Assembly (NCBI GenBank): GCA_017452115.1
Contig: JAFTNB010000052.1
Location: forward strand, 1 to 5,478
Direction of reading: 5' to 3'
Source of the DNA: Alphaproteobacteria bacterium
GTDB lineage: Bacteria; Pseudomonadota; Alphaproteobacteria; RF32; CAG-239
DNA length: 5,478 nt
Below the pieces are notes generated by a model, which made no database searches, had not been told where the DNA came from, and saw only the letters and a list, made by a program, of their open reading frames with translations. Positions within the stretch are counted from its first letter, which is position 1; every line of letters begins with the position of its first letter. Of the stretch, positions 1-5,478 are shown piece after piece. Position numbers and translations under genes: made by a program.

Positions 1-90
1 ACTCTAAAGCTAATCAAAAATGCCAATCACCGCATGCAAGAACCATCAGACTTGAGAGAAATTTGTCAGTCAATTGAAACATTTATGTAA
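1..90 (+). CDS. C-terminal end of an alpha/beta hydrolase (partial, or displaced gene fragment)
   Basis: An open frame enters from the left edge and stops at TAA 88-90, giving 29 residues. The segment NANHRMQEPSDLREICQSIE resembles the last helix region of ABHD10-like alpha/beta hydrolases, where the catalytic histidine sits in a D/N-H-R-M/L motif followed by a P/K-x-D-L helix. The histidine of NHRM would be the third member of the Ser-Asp-His triad. What is seen is only this tail; the family call rests on short similarity. The minus-strand pseudogene at 126-629 is the same kind of hydrolase and lacks exactly this end. So this may be the 3' end of a separate convergent relative, or the inverted tail of that same gene. 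A weak A/T-only stem (95-102 with 111-118) and a T9 run follow the stop. Confidence 0.5.
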   Translation, partial: TLKLIKNANHRMQEPSDLREICQSIETFM

Positions 91-125
91 TTACAAAAGT
101 TAACAACCGATAATTTTTTTTTGAT

Positions 126-629
126 TTACTTAAAAATATATGTAAAATCATTAGTCTGAAATTCCAGTTTTCCTTTTTCTTTTAATTCTTGTTTCTGCAT
201 ATCGCTTAAATAACTGTTTTCGAGTCCGATAGTGAAATCAGGTGCAGAAGAGATTCCTATTACACCAATTATTCGTTCTGGTCTTAATTCGGCGCCCAGT
301 AAGGAAAGCCATCCTCCCATTGAGGTCCCGACTAATAATATATCTTAGTTTAAACTATCATCAATAATTTAAAGTAATAGTTCTGTCCATATATTTATGT
401 CAGTTTTTTCATAATTGATAATATCGGAGCCATGTCCTGCCATTTCGTAGCGGAAGAAACCTATCCCATGTTTAATACAAAAAGATTTTATCGCTTCGGG
501 CTTGAGCCCCCAAGGGGCAGAACAAAGTCCGTGAGTATATACAATTGTAAAATTGTTAGTTTTTGGCGAATTTGCTTTAATGTATTCAAAATTTGTTGTA
601 AAGTTATTTCTAAATGTATAAGTTGGCAT
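126..629 (-). pseudogene. Broken ABHD10-like alpha/beta hydrolase, two in-frame stops and no C-terminus
   Basis: Read in a single frame from ATG 629, this gives 167 codons before TAA at 126-128. In-frame TAA codons fall at 369-371 (codon 87) and 345-347 (codon 95). Both sides of the stops match one fold in order. There is an oxyanion-type HG at residues 33-34 after a hydrophobic strand (FTIVYTHG), then RYEMAGHGSD at 60-69. The nucleophile elbow VGTSMGGW (100-107) follows the stops, with Ser103 as the expected nucleophile, then a strand ending in SSAPDFT. The protein ends about 60 residues after the elbow, so the catalytic Asp and His are absent. Relatives are typically about 240-300 residues. 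No frameshift is needed to join the pieces. Both stops are one C-to-T change from CAA (Gln), which fits recent decay. It is divergent from the glycosyltransferase gene with a 56-bp gap. No ribosome-binding site is evident ahead of the ATG. Confidence 0.8.
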
Positions 630-658
630 GGGATATGTCCGTATATGTCTGTTTTTTT

Positions 659-664
659 TATAAT
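659..664 (+). promoter_or_regulatory. Possible -10 element (TATAAT) for the glycosyltransferase-thrS pair
   Basis: A perfect TATAAT lies 21 bp before the ATG at 686, directly after a T8 run, in the 56-bp divergent gap. It would start transcription near 671 and leave a leader of about 15 nt. No good -35 hexamer is seen 16-18 bp upstream (TGTCCG is the nearest), so this rests on the -10 alone in AT-rich DNA, where such matches arise by chance. Confidence 0.3.
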
Positions 665-685
665 TGAAAGTATGGTATAAGCAAA

Positions 686-1840
686 ATGAGTAAAACTCAA
701 GAAATTTCTCCTGTTGTGTTGCAAATTCTTCCTGAACTCGAAACTGGTGGTGTTGAAGTAGGTACGGTAGAAATTGCTACAGAATTACAAAAAAGAGGTA
801 TTAGAAACTATGTCGCTTCACAAGGGGGACGGATGGTGCATGAGTTGGAAAAAAATAAAATTCCTCACTTATGCTTGCCGCTAAAAACTAAAAACATATT
901 TAAAATGCGGGCAAACGCAAAAAAATTAGAAAAATTTATCAAGGAAAATAATATTAATATTGTTCATGCTCGTTCGCGAGCTCCGGCTTGGAGTGCTTAT
1001 TGGGCTGCTCAAAAGGCAGGAGCTCACTACATGACAACCTTTCATGGAACTTATGGACTTGGTTGGTTTGGCTTAAAAAAACTTTATAATCGTGTGATGA
1101 CTTATGGCGAAAAAATGATTGCCATTTCGGAACATATCAAAAAACATGTGTTAAACAATTATAAAATTACTGAGAATAAAATTAGTTTAGTACATCGCTG
1201 TGCTGATATTAATCGCTTTTCACCCAAAGCAGTATCTCCCGAGCGCATGATTAACAAGATAAAAGAACATAAAATCGCTGAAGATAAGCCGGTGTTGTTA
1301 CTTCCGGGGAGGATTACTCGTTGGAAAGGTCAACATATTTTAATAGAAGCTCTGCATTTGATGAAAAATAAGAACTTCTATTGTATTATTGCCGGTGATA
1401 GTCAGGGAAGAAAGAAATATATGGATTATTTAGAAACTTTAGTTCGCAAATATAAATTGCAGGGTAAAGTAGGATTCTTTGGACGTTATAATGATGCTCC
1501 GGCATTAATGATGGTTGCAAATGTTATTCTTTCTACTGCAATAGAACCGGAAGCATTTGGGCGTATTTCTATTGAAGGACAGGCCATGGGAAAAATCGTT
1601 GTTGCTTCTAATATCGGTGGCTCTGTTGAAACTGTAATTGATGGCGTAACCGGAAAATTATATCAATATAACAATCCTCAGGACTTGGCCAATGCGTTAG
1701 ATTGGGCACTTGGTTTATCTGCAGAAGAAGCTAATAAAATCTCTAAAGCGGCAATAAAAAATGTAAAAGATAACTTCACAAAAGAAATAATGTGTGATAA
1801 AACAATCAAAGTTTATCAAGAGTTGGTAAATAATAATTAA
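686..1840 (+). CDS. GT4-type (GT-B fold) glycosyltransferase
   Basis: This 384-residue protein has the length and two-domain layout of a retaining GT-B glycosyltransferase. The N-terminal domain opens with a strand and an acceptor-side glycine loop (LPELETGGVE, 16-24), followed by HAR (94-96) and TFHGTYG (118-124). The C-terminal nucleotide-sugar domain has LLLPGRITRWKG (204-215), whose Arg209 and Lys214 correspond to the phosphate-binding pair of GT4 enzymes. It also has the EX7E motif: Glu289 and Glu297 in EAFGRISIE. IGGSVETVIDGVTG (310-323) is the usual segment after it. No signal peptide or membrane segment is evident, so it is probably cytosolic and acts at the membrane face, making lipopolysaccharide, capsule or another glycan. 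Donor and acceptor cannot be read from sequence. ATG 686 fits the family N-terminus, although no clear Shine-Dalgarno precedes it. thrS follows after 31 bp, so the two are probably cotranscribed. Confidence 0.88.
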   Translation: MSKTQEISPVVLQILPELETGGVEVGTVEIATELQKRGIRNYVASQGGRMVHELEKNKIPHLCLPLKTKNIFKMRANAKKLEKFIKENNINIVHARSRAPAWSAYWAAQKAGAHYMTTFHGTYGLGWFGLKKLYNRVMTYGEKMIAISEHIKKHVLNNYKITENKISLVHRCADINRFSPKAVSPERMINKIKEHKIAEDKPVLLLPGRITRWKGQHILIEALHLMKNKNFYCIIAGDSQGRKKYMDYLETLVRKYKLQGKVGFFGRYNDAPALMMVANVILSTAIEPEAFGRISIEGQAMGKIVVASNIGGSVETVIDGVTGKLYQYNNPQDLANALDWALGLSAEEANKISKAAIKNVKDNFTKEIMCDKTIKVYQELVNNN

Positions 1841-1857
1841 TAATAAGGTATAAAAAC

Positions 1858-1863
1858 AAGGAA
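1858..1863 (+). promoter_or_regulatory. Ribosome-binding site of thrS
   Basis: AAGGAA lies eight bases ahead of ATG 1872 in the 31-bp gap after the glycosyltransferase stop. It supports this start. The gap holds no hairpin or convincing promoter, which fits readthrough from the upstream gene. Confidence 0.6.
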
Positions 1864-1871
1864 ATTTAAAT

Positions 1872-3803
1872 ATGGTTGCGATTAAATTACCCGATGGGGC
1901 AATTATGAATATGGAGAGCGGTGTTAATGGTTTTGACATTGCAAATAAAATCAGTCCGAACTTGGCAAAAGCAGCTTTAGCTGTTACCGTAAATGGCAAA
2001 ACACAGGATTTGAGCACTCCGATAACTACAGATGCAGCCGTAACTATTATTACGAATAGAGATAAAGAGGGACTCCATATCATCCGTCATAGCTGTTCGC
2101 ATGTTATGGCACAGGCGGTTAAAGAATTATGGAATGATGTGCAAGTTACTATCGGACCGGCTATTGAAAATGGTTTTTATTATGATTTTGCTCGCAAAGA
2201 ACCGTTTACAACAGATGATTTTGCCAAGATTGAAGCCAAAATGCGTGAGATTATCAAACGAGATGAAAAGCTTGAACGTATTGTTATGCCGCGTAATGAA
2301 GCTATCAAATATTTCAAAGATATGGGAGAACATTATAAGGCTGAAATTATTGAAGATTTACCTGAAGATGAAGTAATTTCTTTATATCGTCAAGGTAGTT
2401 TTACTGATTTATGCCGCGGTCCGCATGTTCCCTCTACCGGCAAAATCGGTGATGCTTTTAAATTAATGAAAGTTGCCGGAGCTTATTGGCGTGGTGATGC
2501 TAGCAAAGAAATGCTGCAGCGTATTTATGCCACAGCTTGGGCAAATAAAAAAGATTTAGACGAGTATTTAAAAATGCTCGAAGAAGCAGAAAAGCGAGAT
2601 CATCGCAAACTTGGCAAGGAAATGGATTTATTCCATTTTGAACCGGAATATGCTCCGGGCGCTGTTTTTTGGCATGATAAAGGTTACAAAATTTATCGCA
2701 AGTTAATTGAATATATGCGCCGCCGCCAAGAAAATAACGGATATATTGAAATATCTACGCCTCGTATTATGGACAGATGTCTATGGGAAACTTCCGGACA
2801 CTGGGATAAGTATGGCGCTCATAACTATTCCGGCAAAACCGAAGACGAAAAAATGTTTTGCGTCAAACCGATGAATTGCCCTGGTGGATTATTAGTATAT
2901 AAACAAGGTGTTAAGTCATATCGTGATTTGCCGTTGCGTATGGCAGAGTTTGGTATGGTTAATCGTTACGAGGCTTCCGGTTCATTGATGGGTTTAATGC
3001 GTGTGCGTGAATTTACTCAAGATGATGCTCATATTTTCTGTACACCGGAGCAAATGGAAGAAGAATGCGTTAAAACCATAAAGCTAATTCTTGATATTTA
3101 TAAAGATTTTGGTTTTGAAAATGTAAAAATTTATCTTTCTACCCGTCCGGATAGTATTTATCGCATTGGTTCTGATGAAATTTGGGATATGTCGGAAAAA
3201 GCCTTGGCTAATGCTCTGGAACATAATGGATATGCTTATGAAATCAATCCGGGTGAGGGGGCTTTTTACGGTCCTAAACTTGAATTTATTCTAAAAGATG
3301 CTATTGGCCGTGAGTGGCAGTGTGGTACAGTTCAAATGGATATGAACTTACCGCAGCGTTTTGATATTTCCTATATTGGCGAAGATGGAGAAAAACACCA
3401 GCCGGTTATGCTGCATCGTGCTTTGTTTGGTTCTATTGAACGTTTCCTTGGTATCTTGATAGAAAATCATGCCGGCAAATTACCGTTATGGCTCTCTCCG
3501 GAACAAGTTGTTGTTTGTCCGGTTACCAATGTATTTGATGATTATGCTAAAGAAGTTGCTCAAGTATTGCACAATGCCGGTTTATATGCTAAAACAGATT
3601 TGCGTAACGAAAAAATTACCTACAAAATTCGTGAACATTCTGTGGCTAAAATTCCGGTAATTGCTGTTGTTGGGGCTAAAGAAAAAGAGAATGGTACTGT
3701 TACCATTCGCCGCATTGGTTCTGATAAACAAGAAGTTGTCAAACTTGATGAATTTATCAAAGCAATGTCCACAGAAGCTCAAATGCCTTCTCAAAATCGG
3801 TAA
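1872..3803 (+). CDS. thrS: Threonyl-tRNA synthetase
   Basis: ThrRS attaches threonine to tRNA-Thr in the cytosol and removes mischarged serine. The 643 residues match the usual full bacterial length (about 640). In order: TGS domain (about 1-62); editing domain with HSCSH (His73, His77) and LCRGPH (Cys181, His185), the zinc-like editing pocket; class II catalytic core; and anticodon-binding domain (about 540-632). The catalytic zinc ligands are present: Cys336 in MNCPGG, His387 in DDAHIF and His515 in MLHRALFGS. Motif 2 is visible as NRYEASGS with Arg365, and motif 3 lies around GSIERFLGIL. No key residue is missing. A ribosome-binding site precedes ATG 1872, and the start coincides with the TGS domain. 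In many bacteria infC follows thrS; here a terminator and a convergent gene follow instead. No T-box or operator-like leader is seen. The last residues (MSTEAQMPSQNR) are an unremarkable tail. Confidence 0.98.
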   Translation: MVAIKLPDGAIMNMESGVNGFDIANKISPNLAKAALAVTVNGKTQDLSTPITTDAAVTIITNRDKEGLHIIRHSCSHVMAQAVKELWNDVQVTIGPAIENGFYYDFARKEPFTTDDFAKIEAKMREIIKRDEKLERIVMPRNEAIKYFKDMGEHYKAEIIEDLPEDEVISLYRQGSFTDLCRGPHVPSTGKIGDAFKLMKVAGAYWRGDASKEMLQRIYATAWANKKDLDEYLKMLEEAEKRDHRKLGKEMDLFHFEPEYAPGAVFWHDKGYKIYRKLIEYMRRRQENNGYIEISTPRIMDRCLWETSGHWDKYGAHNYSGKTEDEKMFCVKPMNCPGGLLVYKQGVKSYRDLPLRMAEFGMVNRYEASGSLMGLMRVREFTQDDAHIFCTPEQMEEECVKTIKLILDIYKDFGFENVKIYLSTRPDSIYRIGSDEIWDMSEKALANALEHNGYAYEINPGEGAFYGPKLEFILKDAIGREWQCGTVQMDMNLPQRFDISYIGEDGEKHQPVMLHRALFGSIERFLGILIENHAGKLPLWLSPEQVVVCPVTNVFDDYAKEVAQVLHNAGLYAKTDLRNEKITYKIREHSVAKIPVIAVVGAKEKENGTVTIRRIGSDKQEVVKLDEFIKAMSTEAQMPSQNR

Positions 3804-3818
3804 TTGTCTAATAATTGC

Positions 3819-3857
3819 AAAACTCCGAAGATGTATATTATATCTTCGGAGTTTTTT
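3819..3857 (+). terminator. Rho-independent terminator after thrS, possibly bidirectional
   Basis: Bases 3819-3832 and 3842-3855 form a perfect 14-bp stem with the core ACTCCGAAGAT / ATCTTCGGAGT. It can extend inward through a G-T pair and two A-T pairs to a 3-nt loop. The 3' arm runs into T6 (3852-3857), starting 15 bp after the thrS stop. On the minus strand the reverse arm ends in only four T residues, so it could act more weakly on the convergent cysteine-rich gene, whose stop is at 3888-3890. Confidence 0.9.
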
Positions 3858-3887
3858 CATAGAGAAAGAAGAAACATAATAATTCTA

Positions 3888-5324
3888 TTACATTGCCCAT
3901 TCTTTACGTATACATACACTATCATCTACGTAACCATTATTTGTTCCATATTCTGCAATACAACAACCATTATCAGAATACTCACAACATAAATTAAGCG
4001 CATAAAGACGGCAATAACATGTACCATTACTGTAATACTGATCCCAATCACAAGGATTACAACTTTCACAAACAGATTCACAGCAATCTGATGCCGTAGT
4101 ATATGATGCACAACCATATTCACAAGTAACCTCTGTTGGACAACCTACCCAATCACATGGATCATATGTTGATCCACCGGATGAACTCGAAGAACTGCTT
4201 GAATCGCATCCACTTCCACCGCAACGGGTATCGCAAGATTCATACGTACCATCTGTACAACAATCACCATGGCATTCTCCATGATATGAACAATAATTAG
4301 AAGAACTGGAAGAACAACACCCACTTCCGCCACAGATTTCTTCACATGGTTCATATGTTCCATCGCTACAGCAATCGCCATGACAAGTATCATGTACCCA
4401 ACAATAATTAGATGAACTTGACGTACAAGTAGTGCATTTATAACAAGTACCTGATGTTGCACCGCAAGCACATGCTTTTGATACGGTGCCGGATGTTCCA
4501 TATGTACAAGATGAACTCGAAGAGTATGAACCGCTTGGGCAAACATAAGAGTGAGTATGAGTACAAGCACTACCATCCCAAGTGTAATAAGCGGAACAAT
4601 TACAGCTTTTATACTTACCGCCGCAGGCTGTACCGCTTCCGGATGAGTAACCGGTACCGGAACATGTATATTTGAAACTACTATCACATACACAGACACT
4701 TCCACTCCATGTATAGTTGGTCGCACAAGTACACGCTGTGTATTTTCCGTTACATCCTACTCCGCTTCCCGAACTATATCCCGTTCCACTGCAGGCATAG
4801 ACATATGTATCCGGACATACGCAGCTGCCGCTACTCCATATAAATGGTGAATTACAGGTACATGCCGTATATTTTCCATTACAAACCGTACCACTTCCAC
4901 CACTAACATTACTCTCCGAACTACAGCTATATTGATAACTGCTCGGACAAGTGCAATATTTATATAAAGCTAAATTGTTCGGACATTGAGCGTCTAAATA
5001 TTTAGGAGAAGAGCATGAACTTATTGTGTAACCATTTTCTTTACACCATCTCTCTTGATTACATTTTACGTAATAATCATTCTCCGGACATTCATCTATT
5101 AATGAATATGGGGGACAGGATACTTCCGGCGTCGGCTTATAACCTTTCGCTAAACATTCATATGCTCCCTCGGGAATAAACCTCATTATTCTCTCTTCAT
5201 TTTGACAATCCGGTAAAAAACATGTCGCTGCTTTTGAGTTAAAAGGAATTAAAAGAAGCATAAATATGAAGAATAAAGCGAAAGTCATGCATATTTTTTG
5301 CTGTGCACTCTTTTTTAGTGTCAT
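3888..5324 (-). CDS. Exported cysteine-rich multi-repeat protein, function unknown
   Basis: I do not recognise a named family. From ATG 5324 the protein has 478 residues. It starts with a Sec-type signal peptide: Lys4, Lys5 and Lys10, a hydrophobic core (FALFFIFMLLLIPF) and a likely cut after SKA (30-32). The mature part has about 66 cysteines in about 446 residues (hand count), near 15%. Modules in order: two C..GY..CP..YxC units (57-88, 94-124); three units of 43-44 residues with SGTGYSSGSG-type cores (124 to about 255) and a degenerate stretch to about 300; two 37-residue CHGDCC units (300-336, 337-373); a Ser8 linker (375-382); and a Cys-rich tail with two PCDW motifs. The spacing suggests disulfide-stapled extracellular or periplasmic repeats; metal binding is possible. 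The frame stays open to 5456, but the added 44 residues would be encoded by palindromic repeats, so I chose ATG 5324. GAGGA abuts it with no spacer. ATG 5288 would also keep the hydrophobic core but lacks the lysines. Confidence 0.85.
   Translation of the reverse strand: MTLKKSAQQKICMTFALFFIFMLLLIPFNSKAATCFLPDCQNEERIMRFIPEGAYECLAKGYKPTPEVSCPPYSLIDECPENDYYVKCNQERWCKENGYTISSCSSPKYLDAQCPNNLALYKYCTCPSSYQYSCSSESNVSGGSGTVCNGKYTACTCNSPFIWSSGSCVCPDTYVYACSGTGYSSGSGVGCNGKYTACTCATNYTWSGSVCVCDSSFKYTCSGTGYSSGSGTACGGKYKSCNCSAYYTWDGSACTHTHSYVCPSGSYSSSSSCTYGTSGTVSKACACGATSGTCYKCTTCTSSSSNYCWVHDTCHGDCCSDGTYEPCEEICGGSGCCSSSSSNYCSYHGECHGDCCTDGTYESCDTRCGGSGCDSSSSSSSSGGSTYDPCDWVGCPTEVTCEYGCASYTTASDCCESVCESCNPCDWDQYYSNGTCYCRLYALNLCCEYSDNGCCIAEYGTNNGYVDDSVCIRKEWAM
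4206..4427 (-). repeat. Two tandem 37-residue CHGDCC modules (111-bp period)
   Basis: The units lie at 4317-4427 and 4206-4316, exactly adjacent. They share 27 of 37 residues by hand alignment, including every cysteine. The common pattern is a serine run, NYC, x2, H, x2, CHGDCC, x, DGTYE, x, C, x3, CGGSGC. The first unit has C-x2-H-D-x-C where the second has C-x2-H-G-x-C. A linker of eight serines (4179-4202) follows the second unit. Confidence 0.9.
4560..4955 (-). repeat. Three tandem 43-44-residue Cys/Ser/Gly modules
   Basis: The units start at 4955, 4823 and 4694. The shared pattern is C-x-C, x3, aromatic-x-aromatic, x, C-S, then a Gly/Ser stretch (SGTGYSSGSG in units two and three), C-x-G-K-Y-x2-C-x-C, x5, W and G-S. 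Unit one carries one extra residue in the Gly/Ser stretch and one near its end, explaining its period of 44. A fourth, badly degenerate stretch may follow to about 4428. Confidence 0.85.
4953..5156 (-). repeat. Two degenerate N-terminal modules, C..GY...CP..YxC
   Basis: Units at 5061-5156 (32 residues) and 4953-5045 (31 residues) share the order Cys, x3, GY, a Cys after 5-8 residues, P-x-Y/S-L, x3, CP-E/N-N, x2-3, Y-x-K/Y-C. Similarity is low and was found by eye. The second unit's last cysteine is the first of the 43-44-residue modules. Confidence 0.5.
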
Positions 5325-5355
5325 TCCTCGATTGCGGCAGCAATCGTCAAGGAAT
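5320..5355. repeat. Palindromic repeat element, copy 1
   Basis: GTC (5320-5322) is followed by outer arm ATTCCT (5323-5328), inner arm CGATTGC (5329-5335), loop GGCA, inner arm GCAATCG (5340-5346), bulge TCA (5347-5349) and outer arm AGGAAT (5350-5355). The layout is the same as the element at 5380-5420. On the minus strand its end reads GAGGAATGAC, which places the chosen start codon of the cysteine-rich gene inside it. Confidence 0.75.
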
Positions 5356-5379
5356 CTTCTGATTATTAACAGCATAAAC

Positions 5380-5420
5380 GTCATCCCTATTTTTCTGCAA
5401 AGCAGAAAAATTCCAGGGAT
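5380..5420. repeat. Palindromic repeat element, copy 2
   Basis: GTC (5380-5382) is followed by outer arm ATCCCT (5383-5388), inner arm ATTTTTCTGC (5389-5398), loop AAA, inner arm GCAGAAAAAT (5402-5411), bulge TCC (5412-5414) and outer arm AGGGAT (5415-5420). The outer arm differs from copy 1 by a T-A to C-G pair exchange, while the inner stem is unrelated. No T-tract follows, so it does not look like a terminator in either direction. Confidence 0.75.
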
Positions 5421-5425
5421 ATTCC

Positions 5426-5446
5426 AATTAGCTCTTTTCTCTAATT
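5426..5446. repeat. Short inverted repeat AATTAG / CTAATT
   Basis: AATTAG (5426-5431) and CTAATT (5441-5446) flank a 9-nt loop just beyond palindromic copy 2. A 6-bp A/T-rich stem is weak and may be chance. It lacks the GTC lead and bulge of the two palindromic elements. The remaining bases to 5478 show no gene or clear signal. Confidence 0.25.
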
Positions 5447-5478
5447 CGTAAATCACGTGACCTTGGTTATCACCTCGG

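Noticed and set aside
95..122. A terminator for the plus-strand fragment: stem AAAAGTTA / TAATTTTT followed by T residues.
   Set aside because: The stem is A/T pairs plus one G-T pair, and it consumes most of the T9 run, so it is too weak to call.
345..371. Stop-codon reassignment or readthrough in the hydrolase.
   Set aside because: TAA is used as the normal stop by the other genes here, none of the intact genes has internal TAA, and the gene also lacks its C-terminus. Simple pseudogene decay explains it.
4350..4410. C-x2-H-D-x-C in the first CHGDCC module resembles the phospholipase A2 active-site signature (CCxxHDxC).
   Set aside because: The first Cys of the CC pair is Tyr, the second module has Gly in place of the Asp, and a 37-residue tandem unit is too short for a PLA2 domain. 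The similarity is probably chance in Cys-rich sequence.
4206..4427. A CRISPR-like array because of regularly spaced repeats.
   Set aside because: The period is exactly 37 codons within an open frame, there are only two units, and conservation is at the protein level with no repeat-spacer pattern.
4145..4726. A 193-codon open frame overlapping the cysteine-rich gene on the same strand, rich in Val, Ile and His.
   Set aside because: It is an out-of-frame shadow of the repeat-coding region, with no plausible start signal, signal peptide or domain. Its pseudo-repeats follow from the repeats of the real frame.
5389..5411. The hairpin ATTTTTCTGC-AAA-GCAGAAAAAT as a terminator.
   Set aside because: It has no T-tract after the stem in either direction, and it sits within a larger bulged palindrome matching a second copy nearby, so a repeat element is the better explanation.
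5450..5478. CACGTG and a GTGA...TCAC inverted repeat at the right edge as an operator.
   Set aside because: The arms are four bases long in a sequence cut by the window edge, so the match is too weak to support.

Overview
The window is AT-rich bacterial DNA with a compact layout. The best guess is an uncultured, host-associated (possibly gut) alphaproteobacterium. Three things point that way: a broken alpha/beta hydrolase of the ABHD10-like type shared by alphaproteobacteria and mitochondria, a glycosyltransferase directly ahead of thrS, and a secreted cysteine-rich repeat protein of a style I associate with such genomes. This placement is inference from general resemblance and was not tested.

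Layout. Bases 1-90 (+) hold the 3' end of a gene whose last 29 residues look like the C-terminus of an alpha/beta hydrolase. Bases 126-629 (-) hold the N-terminal two thirds of a hydrolase of the same family, broken by two in-frame TAA codons and lacking its C-terminal part. The missing end and the piece on the opposite strand are complementary in content, which suggests one gene split by an inversion, or two related convergent genes. A 56-bp gap then leads into a rightward pair: a GT4-type glycosyltransferase (686-1840) and, 31 bp later, an intact threonyl-tRNA synthetase, thrS (1872-3803). A strong hairpin with a T-tract (3819-3857) closes this pair. It also lies between thrS and the convergent gene on the minus strand.

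The right third (3888-5324, minus) encodes one exported protein of about 478 residues with about 66 cysteines after the signal peptide. It is built from at least three kinds of tandem module, a polyserine linker and a cysteine-rich tail. Neighbouring copies of a module keep the same amino acids but use different codons, so the protein sequence is what has been preserved. This is the least familiar object in the window; its function is unknown.

Upstream of it, at 5320-5355 and 5380-5420, sit two short imperfect palindromes with the same architecture: GTC, a 6-bp outer arm, a variable inner stem, a 3-nt bulge and the returning outer arm. They have a compensatory base change in the outer arm and look like two members of a dispersed palindromic repeat family. 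One of them appears to supply the start codon of the cysteine-rich gene. Bases 5421-5478 hold only a weak inverted repeat. No tRNA, rRNA, CRISPR array, insertion sequence or riboswitch was recognised.
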